DNA of 48,581 nt, taken from the NCBI GenBank assembly GCA_035471805.1, contig DATIPS010000017.1:1-48581 (forward strand), given 5' to 3'. Numbering within the stretch: the first letter of the stretch is position 1; every line of letters starts with the position of its first letter. The translations under genes and the position numbers were made by a program. This DNA comes from Acidimicrobiia bacterium (GTDB lineage: Bacteria; Actinomycetota; Acidimicrobiia; Spongiisociales; JAHEDJ01). The notes below the pieces were generated by a model, which saw only the letters and a program-made list of their open reading frames with translations, was not told the DNA's origin and searched no databases. Below, one piece after another: positions 39,672-48,515 of this stretch.

Positions 39672-39797
39672 TGACTCTCCTCGTTGGCTGTATCAAGGCA
39701 AGCCGGGGTGCTTTGATTCCCTACCGAATCCACAGCCACCCCGTGTCGCCACTTTCGGGGATGAGTCTGACAGACTCGAGCGAAAGGGAGGTGTCTC

Positions 39798-40223
39798 TTG
39801 TCGATCGTTGAGGGACTCGGAGGTTTGTTCATTCAGAGTGCGGACCCGGGAGCGCTCGCCCACTGGTATGAAAGCCACCTGGGGATTCAGTTCGAAGAGC
39901 ATCCTGATGGAGGCTCCTACTACGTCGTGTTTCAGACGCGTGACGTCCAGTCCGGGGAGGTGAGAGAGAATCCGGTATTCGCCATTGAACCGGCGGCGGG
40001 CCGGCTCGCTCCACCGGAGGAGCGCGGACTCACTTTCAACCTCCGGGTCGGCGACCTCGAGGCGGTCCTGGAGCGGCTGACTGCTGCAGGGCTGGATGTG
40101 GAAGACCGGACTGTGGTGTGGGAAGGCGGCAAGCACGGCTGGATGCGGGACCTGGACGGCAATCGCGTCGAACTCTACGAGGAGATCCCGCTGCCGCCGG
40201 ACTCGCAGTACCGATCGACCTGA
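39798..40223 (+). CDS. VOC/glyoxalase-fold protein (TTG start)
   Basis: A 141-residue protein of the vicinal-oxygen-chelate superfamily: two beta-alpha-beta-beta-beta repeats. LGGLFIQSADPGALAHWYESHLGIQFEEHPDGGSYYVVF is the first half; LTFNLRVGDLEAVLERLTAAGLDV, GKHGWMRDLDGNRVELYE the second, with Glu in RVELYE as a metal ligand. TTG 39798 has AGGGAGG eight bases upstream. Substrate unknown. Confidence 0.9.
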   Translation: MSIVEGLGGLFIQSADPGALAHWYESHLGIQFEEHPDGGSYYVVFQTRDVQSGEVRENPVFAIEPAAGRLAPPEERGLTFNLRVGDLEAVLERLTAAGLDVEDRTVVWEGGKHGWMRDLDGNRVELYEEIPLPPDSQYRST

Positions 40224-40253
40224 GCCCCCCTTTTCAGACGGGGTTTGAATATG

Positions 40254-40285
40254 GTTGAGCCCCTCCCGGGCGGGAGGGGCTCAAC
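40254..40285. terminator. Perfect 14-bp terminator-like hairpin
   Basis: GTTGAGCCCCTCCC (40254-40267) pairs exactly with GGGAGGGGCTCAAC (40272-40285) around GGGC. It is flanked by the convergent stops of the VOC gene (40223, plus) and the 30-residue membrane protein (40304, minus), so it would end both. No U-tract on either strand. Confidence 0.75.
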
Positions 40286-40303
40286 GGCCGAACATGTCCG
40301 TGG

Positions 40304-40396
40304 CTATCGACGTCCCAGGCGACGGAGCACCAAGAATCCGCCTGCTCCGCCTGCGGCGGCGGCAAAGACTGCGGCAACTATCTCTATCCCGTTCAC
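40304..40396 (-). CDS. 30-residue single-helix membrane protein
   Basis: A short frame with GTG start preceded by AAGGAAG at proper spacing. It encodes a membrane helix VAAVFAAAAGGAGGFLVLRR followed by an Arg-rich end, positive side inside. The following hairpin at 40254-40285 is a fitting terminator. Small proteins of this type often pair with larger membrane complexes; the neighbouring membrane gene (40575-41105) is on the same strand. Coding is inferred from start site, composition and terminator. Confidence 0.5.
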   Translation of the reverse strand: MNGIEIVAAVFAAAAGGAGGFLVLRRLGRR

Positions 40397-40574
40397 GGTT
40401 ACTTCCTTCGATTCACGCCGAACCGGGAGGTTCCCGGATGAAAGGTCCCGTCTTTCGATGCGGACAAGACCAGACGTGAGCTACTCACTCGGCTTCGGTT
40501 GTACCCGGGAAATGCTACGACGAAACTGGATATAGGCGACAATCGGGCGGGCGGGCCGGTCACGGTCTCGGCCG

Positions 40575-41105
40575 TCAGCCGACCCCCCGGCCCATGGCGA
40601 ACAGCATCGCAGAAAGCAGAGCTGCACTGGTCGCGACCGTCACCAACCACAAACGGCGATTGATTCGGAACATCGGCGCCCCCATCAGGATGATGCTGCC
40701 GAAGAAAAGACTCACGTACGGAACAAGGACGGCGGGCACCGCAGGAGATCGAAACTCAACTTCGAGCCAGTACTCCACCACGAGCTGCATGACCACGAAG
40801 GCGTCGAAGACGGCCGGGCCGATCAGAAAGCGCCGGTCGGTACCGCGGCGGGCGAACTCGACCAGTGCAAATGTGGCAGGAACAGCAAGGCCGGCGATCG
40901 CGATGCCGGCGGCCCGCTGTATCTCATTGCCCTGAACACGACTGACGAAGCCGACCGCCTGAAGGAGGTTCACCAGGTTCACGACAACCCAAACCGTCAG
41001 GATCGCACGTCGTGGGATCTCGCCGTCCCTCTCCAGGGTCCATCTGCCGGGCACGAACTCACGATCGCACAGGCTTGCCCTGACGTCCAGATGATCCGAG
41101 CGCAT
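40575..41105 (-). CDS. Four-helix membrane protein, unknown function
   Basis: A 176-residue protein with four hydrophobic helices (about 34-54, 66-84, 101-118 and 154-172 with an additional weaker segment near 126-143) and a basic N-terminal tail. The pattern VNLVNLLQAVGFVSRV, VVMQLVVEYWLEVEFRSP and LMGAPMFRINRRLW recurs in small actinobacterial membrane proteins without known role. ATG 41105 is the start that gives a sensible N terminus; the frame is open to 41813 but is antisense to the phospholipase-like gene. Weak ribosome site; divergent from that gene with 75 bases between. Confidence 0.7.
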   Translation of the reverse strand: MRSDHLDVRASLCDREFVPGRWTLERDGEIPRRAILTVWVVVNLVNLLQAVGFVSRVQGNEIQRAAGIAIAGLAVPATFALVEFARRGTDRRFLIGPAVFDAFVVMQLVVEYWLEVEFRSPAVPAVLVPYVSLFFGSIILMGAPMFRINRRLWLVTVATSAALLSAMLFAMGRGVG

Positions 41106-41180
41106 ATAGGGCTTTCGGCCCTGCCGACCGCGAAAAGTCAATGTGAGTATTCCCGCCGGAGGACAACCTCGGGAGGAACT

Positions 41181-44159
41181 TTGGCGAGCAGATTCGCTAC
41201 GGCCTTCTTGGCCGTGCTCATCATGGCGTCCGGTTTCGTGGTCGTGACGCCGGCGCCCGCAGAAGCCTGGAAACCACCGACTCACCTGTACGGGGTATGG
41301 CTGGCGGTTCAGGATCTGCTCGACGACGGAGCGCTCGATCTGCAAGCCTCCGACGGCGCCGTGTACACAATCCCCGCCAACCCGGTGATCGAGGAAGCCC
41401 TGAAGGCGAATCTCCCGGCGTTCTACGCCGGCGCGATCGGCCCGGACGCCTATCCAGACATGCTCTTCGGTCAGGGCCTCATTCACCCCGACACTCTCAC
41501 CCACAACGGCGATCACCCCCAACTCGAAGCTGCCCCACCACCGCAGACTTCTCAGAGCTACATGTGGGCCGACCATCTCTGGAAAGCGGCCTGGGTCTCC
41601 TTCGAGTCGGCCCGAACAGAGCAAGCTCGGACGAGCGCCCTCACCAATATCGCCTTCGCGCTCGGTTACGCAGCCGGGCATTACAACGGTGACGTGTGGG
41701 CCCACACCTGGGTCAACTCCCTTGCCGGCGGTGTGTTTCCCGACTTCACCGATCTGGGCAACGCGGACATCTCGATCCGGCACGTCATCGTCGAGGGCTA
41801 CACCGACAAACACCGGCCGGGGTTCGAATCAGATGCGGGGTTCGGTGTGGACGCTCCTGAGAAGTTCATTGCCGATCAGCTGATCTTCTCCGACTTCGCA
41901 CGCGAACATGCCGACCCGATGCTGGTGATCGGCATGTTCGGGAAGATGGCCGAGAGGATCGAAAACCGGATCGAACGCTTCGAATACGACATTCGAACCC
42001 AGGACTGCATCAAGCTCACCAAAGAGGGCGAGAACTGCGTCGAGGAAGAGATACCGGGTGGCGACGGCGAAACCGGATTCGTCTGCAAGCGGCAACCGTG
42101 CGCTCCCGACCCGACGGACGCTCCCATCGACTTGATAGAACTTGCCTCGCTCAAACTGCGCCTCGAGTATTCGAAAGCCTGGCTCAAAGACATCCATACC
42201 GGGCTCGAGGAATGGGTGGGTATCTGGGACGATATAGCCCGTGAAACGTTCGCCGGTCAGAAACCCGAGTTCAGGGTTGTCAAAGAGCACATCAAGGAGT
42301 GGGTGTTCAAGCACTTCCTCTCCATGATCGGCTTGCCCGACTTCGTGGGGGGCGGTATCTACCTGGGGATCAAAGGCGTCGAGTACCTCTTAGGTTTGTG
42401 GAGCTCCGTGATGGGCTGGTTGTGGGACCAGGCCGAGAAGATCCCGGGCATCGGCGATCTCGTTCACTGGTTGCGCGAGCAGATCAACCTGGGAATCGAG
42501 AAGCTGAAGGACGGCCTCCTCAAGGTCGCCGATCGGATAACCGGGCTCCTGGTCACCGGTGCTCTCGGAATCGCCTGTCCGGCTGCGGAGCTGGGGGAGG
42601 AATACGGTTTGGTTCAAGACCCGGCACGATTCTGTCTCTCGGATGAAGTCTTCAACGCAATGGACGGCGACCAAAACGGGATACTGCTTCCAAGTGAGAT
42701 CTTCAGGGTCTTCTCCGAGCCGGAGGAGTTCATCGAGGATCGCGCCCTTTTCGTTGTGGGCACCCGTGCGATGATCGATGAGGCGATGAATCTGGCCCCC
42801 AAGTGCGCAGACTTCGACGGCGCGGGAACCGCTCGAGAGGCGTTCTGTGACTACGACCCCGCACTGTTCGGTCCCCTGGCCAACACGATCACGCTGGCCA
42901 AGCTCGGTATGCTCGACGACGTCGGCCTCAACCAGCTCGTCCGGGACATGGCCGGCGATCAGAGTCTGGCCGACGTCTATCACCCGGTGCTCGAAACGCC
43001 CATGAGGATCCCAGGCAACGTGATGCTCGGTTGGCCGAAGTCCATCGACGGCGAGTATCAGTGGCGCACAACGTCGCCCAACGATGGGCGTTCATACGGC
43101 ACGGGTGAAATGTGGCTGTGGGAAGACTGTGTGGCAAGAGAGGCCGTGTTCCGGCGACTGTTCCGCGAGCCGGTTCCCGGTGCCCCCGGATTCATGGACT
43201 TCATCGGCCCGCCCCCCGATACCCCTCCGCCGTGGAGCGTTGAGGACCCGCCCACGGGCATCGCTGACGCGATCCCGCCCGTAACCGAGATCCTGTACGG
43301 CGCTCCGCAGCGCATCGTGGATGGAGTTGTATACGTGACGTCCGGAACCGAGTTCGTTCCGATCGCTTCCGATAACCACTATCCGGGGAGTGAGATCGTT
43401 ACCTGGCTGCGCCTGTACCCGGCCGATACGCTCGCAGGAGACAAGCCGGACTTCCATCTGGCGGGAAACGAACCCGATCGGGGTCCCGTTCCCTTCAGCA
43501 TTCTGGGCGGCGACTTCGAGTGGACCCTCGAGTTCTTCTCTGTCGATGACCGCGGCCTCTGCAATGCCGAGTCGCCGCGTACTCTCGGCTATCGGTTGGA
43601 CAATACGCCACCGCAGATCTCTGTTGCCGATCCGGTCGACGGCGCCGTTCTGGGCACCGACACCACGGTGACCTTCGATTTCTCGGCGGACGACGGAACA
43701 GGTTCCGGTGTGGAAGTGCTCTACGCAACGTTCGGTGACCTCGTCGTCGAACCCGGGACGGTGGTTCCCACGTTTGGATTCGTTCCCGGCTCCTACATCC
43801 TCTCGATCACCGCTATCGACGCTCTCGGCAATGCCAGCTGGGACAACTCAACGCAAGTGACCATCGATTCGGCGCCGTCTGAACCCGATCCGACCCTGGA
43901 CCCTCCTCCGGCACTTGATCCCATTGTCCCGATCGACGTCGGCTCGGAACCCGTCGCCGGTGACGGTGGTGGCCTCGATATCGGTCCCGGATTCGACGGG
44001 AACCCCGACCTGAGTGTTGATCCGGTCATCGTTCCCCTGGCCTCCACCGGGTCGGATGGCGGATCCGCACTGGGTCCGCTGCTTGCCGGCCTCGCCGCCC
44101 TCCTGCTGGCAGCCGCAGTCTGGGCGAGCACAGTCGTGCGGAGACGAGGTCGCAGTTGA
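41181..44159 (+). CDS. Zn-dependent phospholipase-C-like surface protein with EF-hand and LAxTG anchor
   Basis: A 992-residue exported protein. Signal peptide 1-29, cleaved before WKPPTH, which is the mature N terminus of zinc-phospholipase-C-like folds (the first Trp ligates zinc). Further His/Asp ligands lie in HNGDHPQL and GYAAGHYNGDVWAHTW. Residues about 494-506 (DGDQNGILLPSE) form an EF-hand calcium loop. Two Ig-like/Big-type beta domains (about 715-895) follow, then a Pro/Gly spacer, LASTG at 953-957, a hydrophobic helix and RRRGR: a class E sortase-type (LAxTG) cell-wall anchor. TTG 41181 has GGAGG five bases upstream; the ORF start at 41091 is before any signal peptide. Substrate probably surface lipid or glycan; not proven. 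Confidence 0.85.
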   Translation: MASRFATAFLAVLIMASGFVVVTPAPAEAWKPPTHLYGVWLAVQDLLDDGALDLQASDGAVYTIPANPVIEEALKANLPAFYAGAIGPDAYPDMLFGQGLIHPDTLTHNGDHPQLEAAPPPQTSQSYMWADHLWKAAWVSFESARTEQARTSALTNIAFALGYAAGHYNGDVWAHTWVNSLAGGVFPDFTDLGNADISIRHVIVEGYTDKHRPGFESDAGFGVDAPEKFIADQLIFSDFAREHADPMLVIGMFGKMAERIENRIERFEYDIRTQDCIKLTKEGENCVEEEIPGGDGETGFVCKRQPCAPDPTDAPIDLIELASLKLRLEYSKAWLKDIHTGLEEWVGIWDDIARETFAGQKPEFRVVKEHIKEWVFKHFLSMIGLPDFVGGGIYLGIKGVEYLLGLWSSVMGWLWDQAEKIPGIGDLVHWLREQINLGIEKLKDGLLKVADRITGLLVTGALGIACPAAELGEEYGLVQDPARFCLSDEVFNAMDGDQNGILLPSEIFRVFSEPEEFIEDRALFVVGTRAMIDEAMNLAPKCADFDGAGTAREAFCDYDPALFGPLANTITLAKLGMLDDVGLNQLVRDMAGDQSLADVYHPVLETPMRIPGNVMLGWPKSIDGEYQWRTTSPNDGRSYGTGEMWLWEDCVAREAVFRRLFREPVPGAPGFMDFIGPPPDTPPPWSVEDPPTGIADAIPPVTEILYGAPQRIVDGVVYVTSGTEFVPIASDNHYPGSEIVTWLRLYPADTLAGDKPDFHLAGNEPDRGPVPFSILGGDFEWTLEFFSVDDRGLCNAESPRTLGYRLDNTPPQISVADPVDGAVLGTDTTVTFDFSADDGTGSGVEVLYATFGDLVVEPGTVVPTFGFVPGSYILSITAIDALGNASWDNSTQVTIDSAPSEPDPTLDPPPALDPIVPIDVGSEPVAGDGGGLDIGPGFDGNPDLSVDPVIVPLASTGSDGGSALGPLLAGLAALLLAAAVWASTVVRRRGRS

Positions 44160-44211
44160 GAGGCCGACGATCTTTTCCCCCTGATCGAATCAGTAGACAG
44201 AAGGAGTAGAC

Positions 44212-44391
44212 ATGTTGCGCCTGAGCGCACCAACCAGGAAGACTTTTGCGATTGCCGGGCCCGCCATCGTCCTGGGAATTCTGGCCTGGGTAGACGTACT
44301 GGATATGGGAATCTCCCCCGACGCGGCGTTCTGGTTGACCGCGGCAGGGTCGGTTCTGCTGCTGCTCGGCAACCTCTTCAATCGGCTCTAG
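44212..44391 (+). CDS. 59-residue two-helix membrane protein
   Basis: A short frame directly downstream of the surface phospholipase-like gene (52 bases), with AAGGAG five bases before ATG. Two hydrophobic helices, about 12-31 (FAIAGPAIVLGILAWVDVLD) and 39-56, are joined by a short acidic turn. Clear ribosome site, spacing and hydrophobicity make it a genuine gene; likely cotranscribed with the upstream gene. Function unknown. Confidence 0.72.
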   Translation: MLRLSAPTRKTFAIAGPAIVLGILAWVDVLDMGISPDAAFWLTAAGSVLLLLGNLFNRL

Positions 44392-44544
44392 AACTTGCCG
44401 GAATCTGCACACGTAGACTCTCAACCGGTGTAACGCCTGCACGACTTACCCTCGGTGTGCCGGGACGGACCCTGACGGTGGCCGCCCGTCGAAAGAGTGC
44501 GGGCCGGCGGCTTCCCGTCCCGAGCGGCCGGATGAGGAGTTGAC

Positions 44545-45528
44545 ATGAAAACAGTGCGCTGGGGCATCCTCAGCACCGCCCGCATCGGAACCGGCAAGGT
44601 CATTCCTGCCATCCAGCGGGCCGCCAACAGTGAGGTGGTGGCGATCGCCTCCCGCGCTCAGGGCCGGGCGACGGCAGCCGCCTCCGAGTTGGGGATTCCG
44701 CAGGCATACGGTTCCTACGAGGAGCTGATCGGGGCGACTGACGTCGATGCCGTCTACATACCGCTCCCGAACCACCTCCATCTCGAGTGGACCATCCGCG
44801 CCGCCGGCGCGGGAAAGCATGTCCTGTGCGAGAAGCCGCTGGCGCTCACCGCAGCCGACGCCCGGCGGATGGTCGACGCGTGCGCAGCTGCGGATGTGAA
44901 GTTCATGGAGGCCTTCATGTACCGGCTGCATCCCTCTTGGGTGAAGGTGAGGGACCTGGTGGCCTCCGGGGCGATCGGAGACCTGCGGGCGATCCAAACT
45001 CGTTTCGCCTACTTCAACGACGATGCTGCCAACATCCGCAATCGGCTGGAGACGGGTGGCGGTGCCCTGATGGACATCGGCTGTTACGCGGTGAACCTGG
45101 CGCGCATGCTCTACGGGAGTGAGCCGACCTCTGTCTCCTCTGCCGTCCTTCGCGACCCTCGCCTCGGCGTCGATATCGTCACTTCCGCACTGCTCGAGTT
45201 CGGTGACGGCCAGGCGGCTTTCACCGTTTCCACCCAGGCAGAACCCGATCAGCGGGTCCACTTGATGGGGACCTCCGGACGTATCGAAGTGGAGATACCG
45301 TTCAACATCCCGCCGGACCGCGAGACGCGGATCTTCGTAACGGCGGGCGGCGATCCTCCGGCGGATCCCGACACCGTAACGATCACATTCCCGGCAGTCG
45401 ATCAGTACACGATCCAGGCTGAGTTGTTTGCCCGCGCGATCCTCGACGACTCATCGGTTCCGACCCCTCCCGAAGATGGTGTCGAGAACATGAAGGTGGT
45501 CGAACGGATCTTCGCGGCAGCCGGCTAG
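44545..45528 (+). CDS. Gfo/Idh/MocA-family oxidoreductase
   Basis: A 327-residue NAD(P)-dependent dehydrogenase. VRWGILSTARIGTGKVIPAIQRA is the Rossmann opening, DVDAVYIPLPNHLHLEWTIRAAGAGKHVLCEKPLALTAADA contains the EKP motif with the catalytic Lys, and GGGALMDIGCYAVNLARMLYG holds the family GG-x-L-x-D-x-G-x-H region (here GCY instead of GxH). Such enzymes oxidise sugars, inositols or trans-dihydrodiols. GAGGAG precedes the ATG. Substrate unknown; standing alone. Confidence 0.94.
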   Translation: MKTVRWGILSTARIGTGKVIPAIQRAANSEVVAIASRAQGRATAAASELGIPQAYGSYEELIGATDVDAVYIPLPNHLHLEWTIRAAGAGKHVLCEKPLALTAADARRMVDACAAADVKFMEAFMYRLHPSWVKVRDLVASGAIGDLRAIQTRFAYFNDDAANIRNRLETGGGALMDIGCYAVNLARMLYGSEPTSVSSAVLRDPRLGVDIVTSALLEFGDGQAAFTVSTQAEPDQRVHLMGTSGRIEVEIPFNIPPDRETRIFVTAGGDPPADPDTVTITFPAVDQYTIQAELFARAILDDSSVPTPPEDGVENMKVVERIFAAAG

Positions 45529-45594
45529 AGCGCTGGGTGGAGCGGTCGCAGCGGATACAACGGACGGCAGGCGCCGGCGCTCTCGCCGCAGCGG

Positions 45595-46032
45595 TCAGTC
45601 TCCGTGGCGCGGCCCCGGGCCCAAGCCGAGTTTGGCGTGCATCTGTCCCATGCAACGATCCATGACGACGGTCATGCCGGCCCCGGCGGCCACGGCGGCG
45701 GCTTCCTCCGAGATCACGCCGATCTGCATCCAGAAGACGCTTGCACCAACGGCAACTGCGTCGCGGGCGATGTCCGGAGCTTCCTCCGACGGTCGGAACA
45801 CTTCGACCACGTCGACCGGGTCGGGTATGTCGCGCAGTGTGGCATAGGAGGTCTCGCCGAGTACCTCGGGACGGTTCGGATTGACGGGAATTACTCGATA
45901 CCCCTGTTCCTTCAGGTATCTGGGGACGAACCCGGCCGCCTTGTTGGTGTCGGGCGATGCGCCGACGACGGCGATTGTCTTCGCCTCTGCATAGATTCGC
46001 TGAAGGTCACGGAGGGTTGCCTGGGTCGCCAT
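45595..46032 (-). CDS. CoA-binding domain protein (YccU-like)
   Basis: A 145-residue Rossmann-fold protein of the CoA_binding_2/YccU group: KTIAVVGASPDTNKAAGFVPRYLKEQGYRVIPVNPNRPEVLGETSYATLRDIPDPVDVVEVFRPSEEAPDIARDAVAVGASVFWMQIGVISEEAAAVAAGAGMTVVMDRCMGQMH, the family in one piece, with VGAS as CoA loop and MDRCM at the end. It may bind CoA or nucleotide; role unknown. ATG 46032. Confidence 0.93.
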   Translation of the reverse strand: MATQATLRDLQRIYAEAKTIAVVGASPDTNKAAGFVPRYLKEQGYRVIPVNPNRPEVLGETSYATLRDIPDPVDVVEVFRPSEEAPDIARDAVAVGASVFWMQIGVISEEAAAVAAGAGMTVVMDRCMGQMHAKLGLGPGPRHGD

Positions 46033-46219
46033 AGTGGGCCGGATCCTAGTGAGTCGTGTCCCGGCGCTGCCTCTCAGGCTCCATCTGAAGGGGCGGCGGG
46101 CGGGCTGCAGCCTTCAGCACCGGGCTCATCGTCGAGTGGTTTGCATCCGAGCGGGACACGGTCTCGAGGCAAGATCAAACGAGGTTACCGGAGAGTAGAT
46201 TCGGGAGTGGAGGTATCCG

Positions 46220-47665
46220 GTGACCGGGGCTTCAACCCCAACGATCATGCCGCCTTTGTCCCGCCGCTTGGCCTTTCTCGATAGGGAGCACATAGTCGCC
46301 CGCCCCGGGTTCAACCGGTGGCTGGTGCCACCGGCCGCTCTGGCGATTCATCTGTCCATCGGCCAGGCGTACGCATACAGCGTGTTCAAACTGCCTCTCA
46401 CCAGGGCAATCGGAGTTTCCGAACCGGCGGCGGGCGACTGGACGCAGACCCAGATCGCCGTGGTGTTCACGATCTTCATCGTGTTTCTGGGCCTCTCGGC
46501 CGCCGTTTTCGGGCACTGGCTCGAAAGGGTGGGTCCGCGCTGGGCGGGGGTCGTGGCGGCAATGTGCTGGGGTGGGGGGTACCTGATCGCGGCGCTCGGC
46601 GTGGCGACCCATCAGTTGTGGCTCCTCTATCTCGGCAACGGCGTAATCGGTGGCTGCGGGCTGGGGCTCGGATACATCTCGCCCGTCTCGACGCTCATCA
46701 AATGGTTCCCCGACCGACGGGGCATGGCAACGGGTATGGCGATCATGGGATTCGGCGGTGGGGCGTTGATCGGTGCGCCTCTGGCCGATGGATTGATGAA
46801 CAGATTCTCCACACCGACCTCGGTCGGAGTCTGGCAAACCTTCGTGGTGATGGGCTTGGTCTACTTCCTCGCCATGCTTGCCGGGGCCTTTGCCTATCGG
46901 GTGCCGCCCCCCGGCTGGATGCCTCCCGGATGGAAGCCCGATGAGAAGCGAGCCGCCATGGTCACCACACGGAATGTTCACGTTCGGGAAGCCTGGAAGA
47001 CCCCTCAGTTCGCTCTCCTATGGGTGGTCCTCTGCACGAATGTCAGCGCCGGCATCGGGGTGCTGGAGCAGGCCTCGCCGATGATCCAGGAAGTGTTCGA
47101 AGGGGGCGTCGGCGCCTCGGCGGCGGCAGGGTTCGTGGGCATCCTCTCGCTGGCCAACATCGGCGGCCGGATCGGGTGGGCGAGTCTTTCGGATCGGATA
47201 GGCCGCAAGCCGACCTACTTCACGTTCTTCGCCCTGGGCATAGCGCTCTACTGCGCGGCTCCGGCGGCCGGTCGAATCGAGAGCGTGCCGTTGTTTGTCG
47301 CGATCTTCTTCGTCATCCTGACGATGTACGGAGGCGGGTTTGCGACCATTCCGGCCTATCTGGCGGACCTGTTCGGGACCCAGTACGTCGGCGCCATTCA
47401 CGGGCGGCTTCTGACCGCCTGGTCGACCGCCGGGGTGATCGGCCCGCTCTTGATCAATCGTTTGCGCCAGAGTCAGATCGACGCCGGCGTTCCTGCCGCC
47501 GATGCCTACAACAAGACGATGTATGTGCTCGCCGGGTTGCTCGTGATCGGCCTCATCTGCAACCTGTTCGTCAAGCCGGTGGCCGATCGCCATTTCATGG
47601 TGGAAGACGAATCTCCGGCTCTCCTTGCAGACAATCCGGAAGGAGGTACCGGCGGTGCTTCGTGA
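46220..47665 (+). CDS. OFA-family (oxalate/formate antiporter-like) MFS transporter
   Basis: A 481-residue transporter with 12 helices and the OFA signature: AIHLSIGQAYAYSVFKLPLTRAIG in helix 1, WTQTQIAVVFTIFIVFLGLSAAVFG, GLGLGYISPVSTLIKWFPDRRGMATGMAIMGFGGGALIGAPLAD and in the second half NIGGRIGWASLSDRIGRKPTYF and ATIPAYLADLFGTQYVGAIHGRLLTAWSTAGVIGPLLIN. OFA members carry small organic acids. GTG 46220 has GGAGG upstream. Its stop overlaps the start of the small-subunit gene. Confidence 0.93.
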   Translation: MTGASTPTIMPPLSRRLAFLDREHIVARPGFNRWLVPPAALAIHLSIGQAYAYSVFKLPLTRAIGVSEPAAGDWTQTQIAVVFTIFIVFLGLSAAVFGHWLERVGPRWAGVVAAMCWGGGYLIAALGVATHQLWLLYLGNGVIGGCGLGLGYISPVSTLIKWFPDRRGMATGMAIMGFGGGALIGAPLADGLMNRFSTPTSVGVWQTFVVMGLVYFLAMLAGAFAYRVPPPGWMPPGWKPDEKRAAMVTTRNVHVREAWKTPQFALLWVVLCTNVSAGIGVLEQASPMIQEVFEGGVGASAAAGFVGILSLANIGGRIGWASLSDRIGRKPTYFTFFALGIALYCAAPAAGRIESVPLFVAIFFVILTMYGGGFATIPAYLADLFGTQYVGAIHGRLLTAWSTAGVIGPLLINRLRQSQIDAGVPAADAYNKTMYVLAGLLVIGLICNLFVKPVADRHFMVEDESPALLADNPEGGTGGAS

Positions 47666-47783
47666 GTGGGGATCGAAGTTGTGCCGCAACTGGGTGGCGG
47701 TCCTCGCCTGGACGGCGGTCGGGGCGCCCCTGTTGTGGGGGATATTCCAGACCCTGAAGACGGCCGCCCAGCTCTTCGAGTGA
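47655..47783 (+). CDS. MFS transporter small subunit (42 residues)
   Basis: A 42-residue single-helix membrane protein starting with GTG at 47655, inside the end of the OFA gene, with AGGAGG at 47641-47646 eight bases upstream. The helix NWVAVLAWTAVGAPLLWGIFQTL is followed by a short amphipathic tail. Small proteins of exactly this kind are recognised downstream of OFA-family genes as a transporter small subunit, and the overlap couples their translation. The exact role (stability or gating) is not known. Confidence 0.82.
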   Translation: MLREWGSKLCRNWVAVLAWTAVGAPLLWGIFQTLKTAAQLFE

Positions 47784-47840
47784 CCGTTTGATGCTGTCCG
47801 GACCCGGGTTGCCAACCCCGGTCCGCCCTCGTCGGTTTCG

Positions 47841-48515
47841 TCAGTCCGCCAGTCGCTCCAGCAGCCGGTCCGTGACTTCGGTCAGGTCGGCCCCGGTCAC
47901 ATCGGGCGGGCGGTGGCCCGGTGAAAACCACTGACCCGGCCTGGCCAAGAAAGCCCCTTTGTATCCGACGCGCATCGCTCCGGCGATATCCCAGTCGTGG
48001 GCGGCGACCATCCACAACCTCGACGGACCTATGCCGAGCTCGTCGGCTGCCATCTCGTACGGTGCGGGGTGCGGCTTGAAACGCCGGGTCGGTTCGACCG
48101 ACATCACTCGATCGAACCGGTCGATGAGGCCCGTGTTGGTGAGCTGGGCGTGCACCGTGTCCGGAGGAGAGTTCGTCAATGCGGCCAGCGTGATTCCGGC
48201 GGATTTCAGCCTATCGAGCGAGGCCGCAACGTCGGGATGAGCGGGCAGTTGCACGATCATGCCCAGGATCGATGATCTGGACCGGTCGTTCAGGTTGACC
48301 CCACGCCGACCTGCCACGACCTCGAGCGCCTCTCCGGCGAGTACCCGGAAGTCCCGGTAGGTGTCGGTCGTGGAGACGACCATGCTGAGTTGGAGGAGCT
48401 GCGTGAACCATTCGCGCCGGACGCTCGCCTCGCCGAAGACCTCCTCGAAGGGGCCGTCGAGAAAACTCAAGTCCAGCAGTGTCTCGTTGACGTCGAAGAC
48501 AAGGGTGTGCGCCAT
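47841..48515 (-). CDS. Type II haloacid dehalogenase (HAD superfamily)
   Basis: A 224-residue HAD hydrolase. Motif I FDVNETLLD with nucleophile Asp (residue 8), motif II LTNSPPD (Thr/Asn/Ser), motif III Lys in FKPHPAPY and motif IV MVAAHDWDIAGAMRVGYKGAFLARPG: the type II L-2-haloacid dehalogenase pattern, which hydrolyses 2-haloalkanoic acids with inversion, or acts on phosphorylated compounds. ATG 48515 is 66 bases from the window edge; nothing is visible beyond it. Confidence 0.95.
   Translation of the reverse strand: MAHTLVFDVNETLLDLSFLDGPFEEVFGEASVRREWFTQLLQLSMVVSTTDTYRDFRVLAGEALEVVAGRRGVNLNDRSRSSILGMIVQLPAHPDVAASLDRLKSAGITLAALTNSPPDTVHAQLTNTGLIDRFDRVMSVEPTRRFKPHPAPYEMAADELGIGPSRLWMVAAHDWDIAGAMRVGYKGAFLARPGQWFSPGHRPPDVTGADLTEVTDRLLERLAD

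Noticed and set aside
40575-41813. 412-residue version of the four-helix membrane protein
   Set aside because: The extra N-terminal 236 residues are antisense to the phospholipase-like gene; membrane part starts at MRSDHLDVR.
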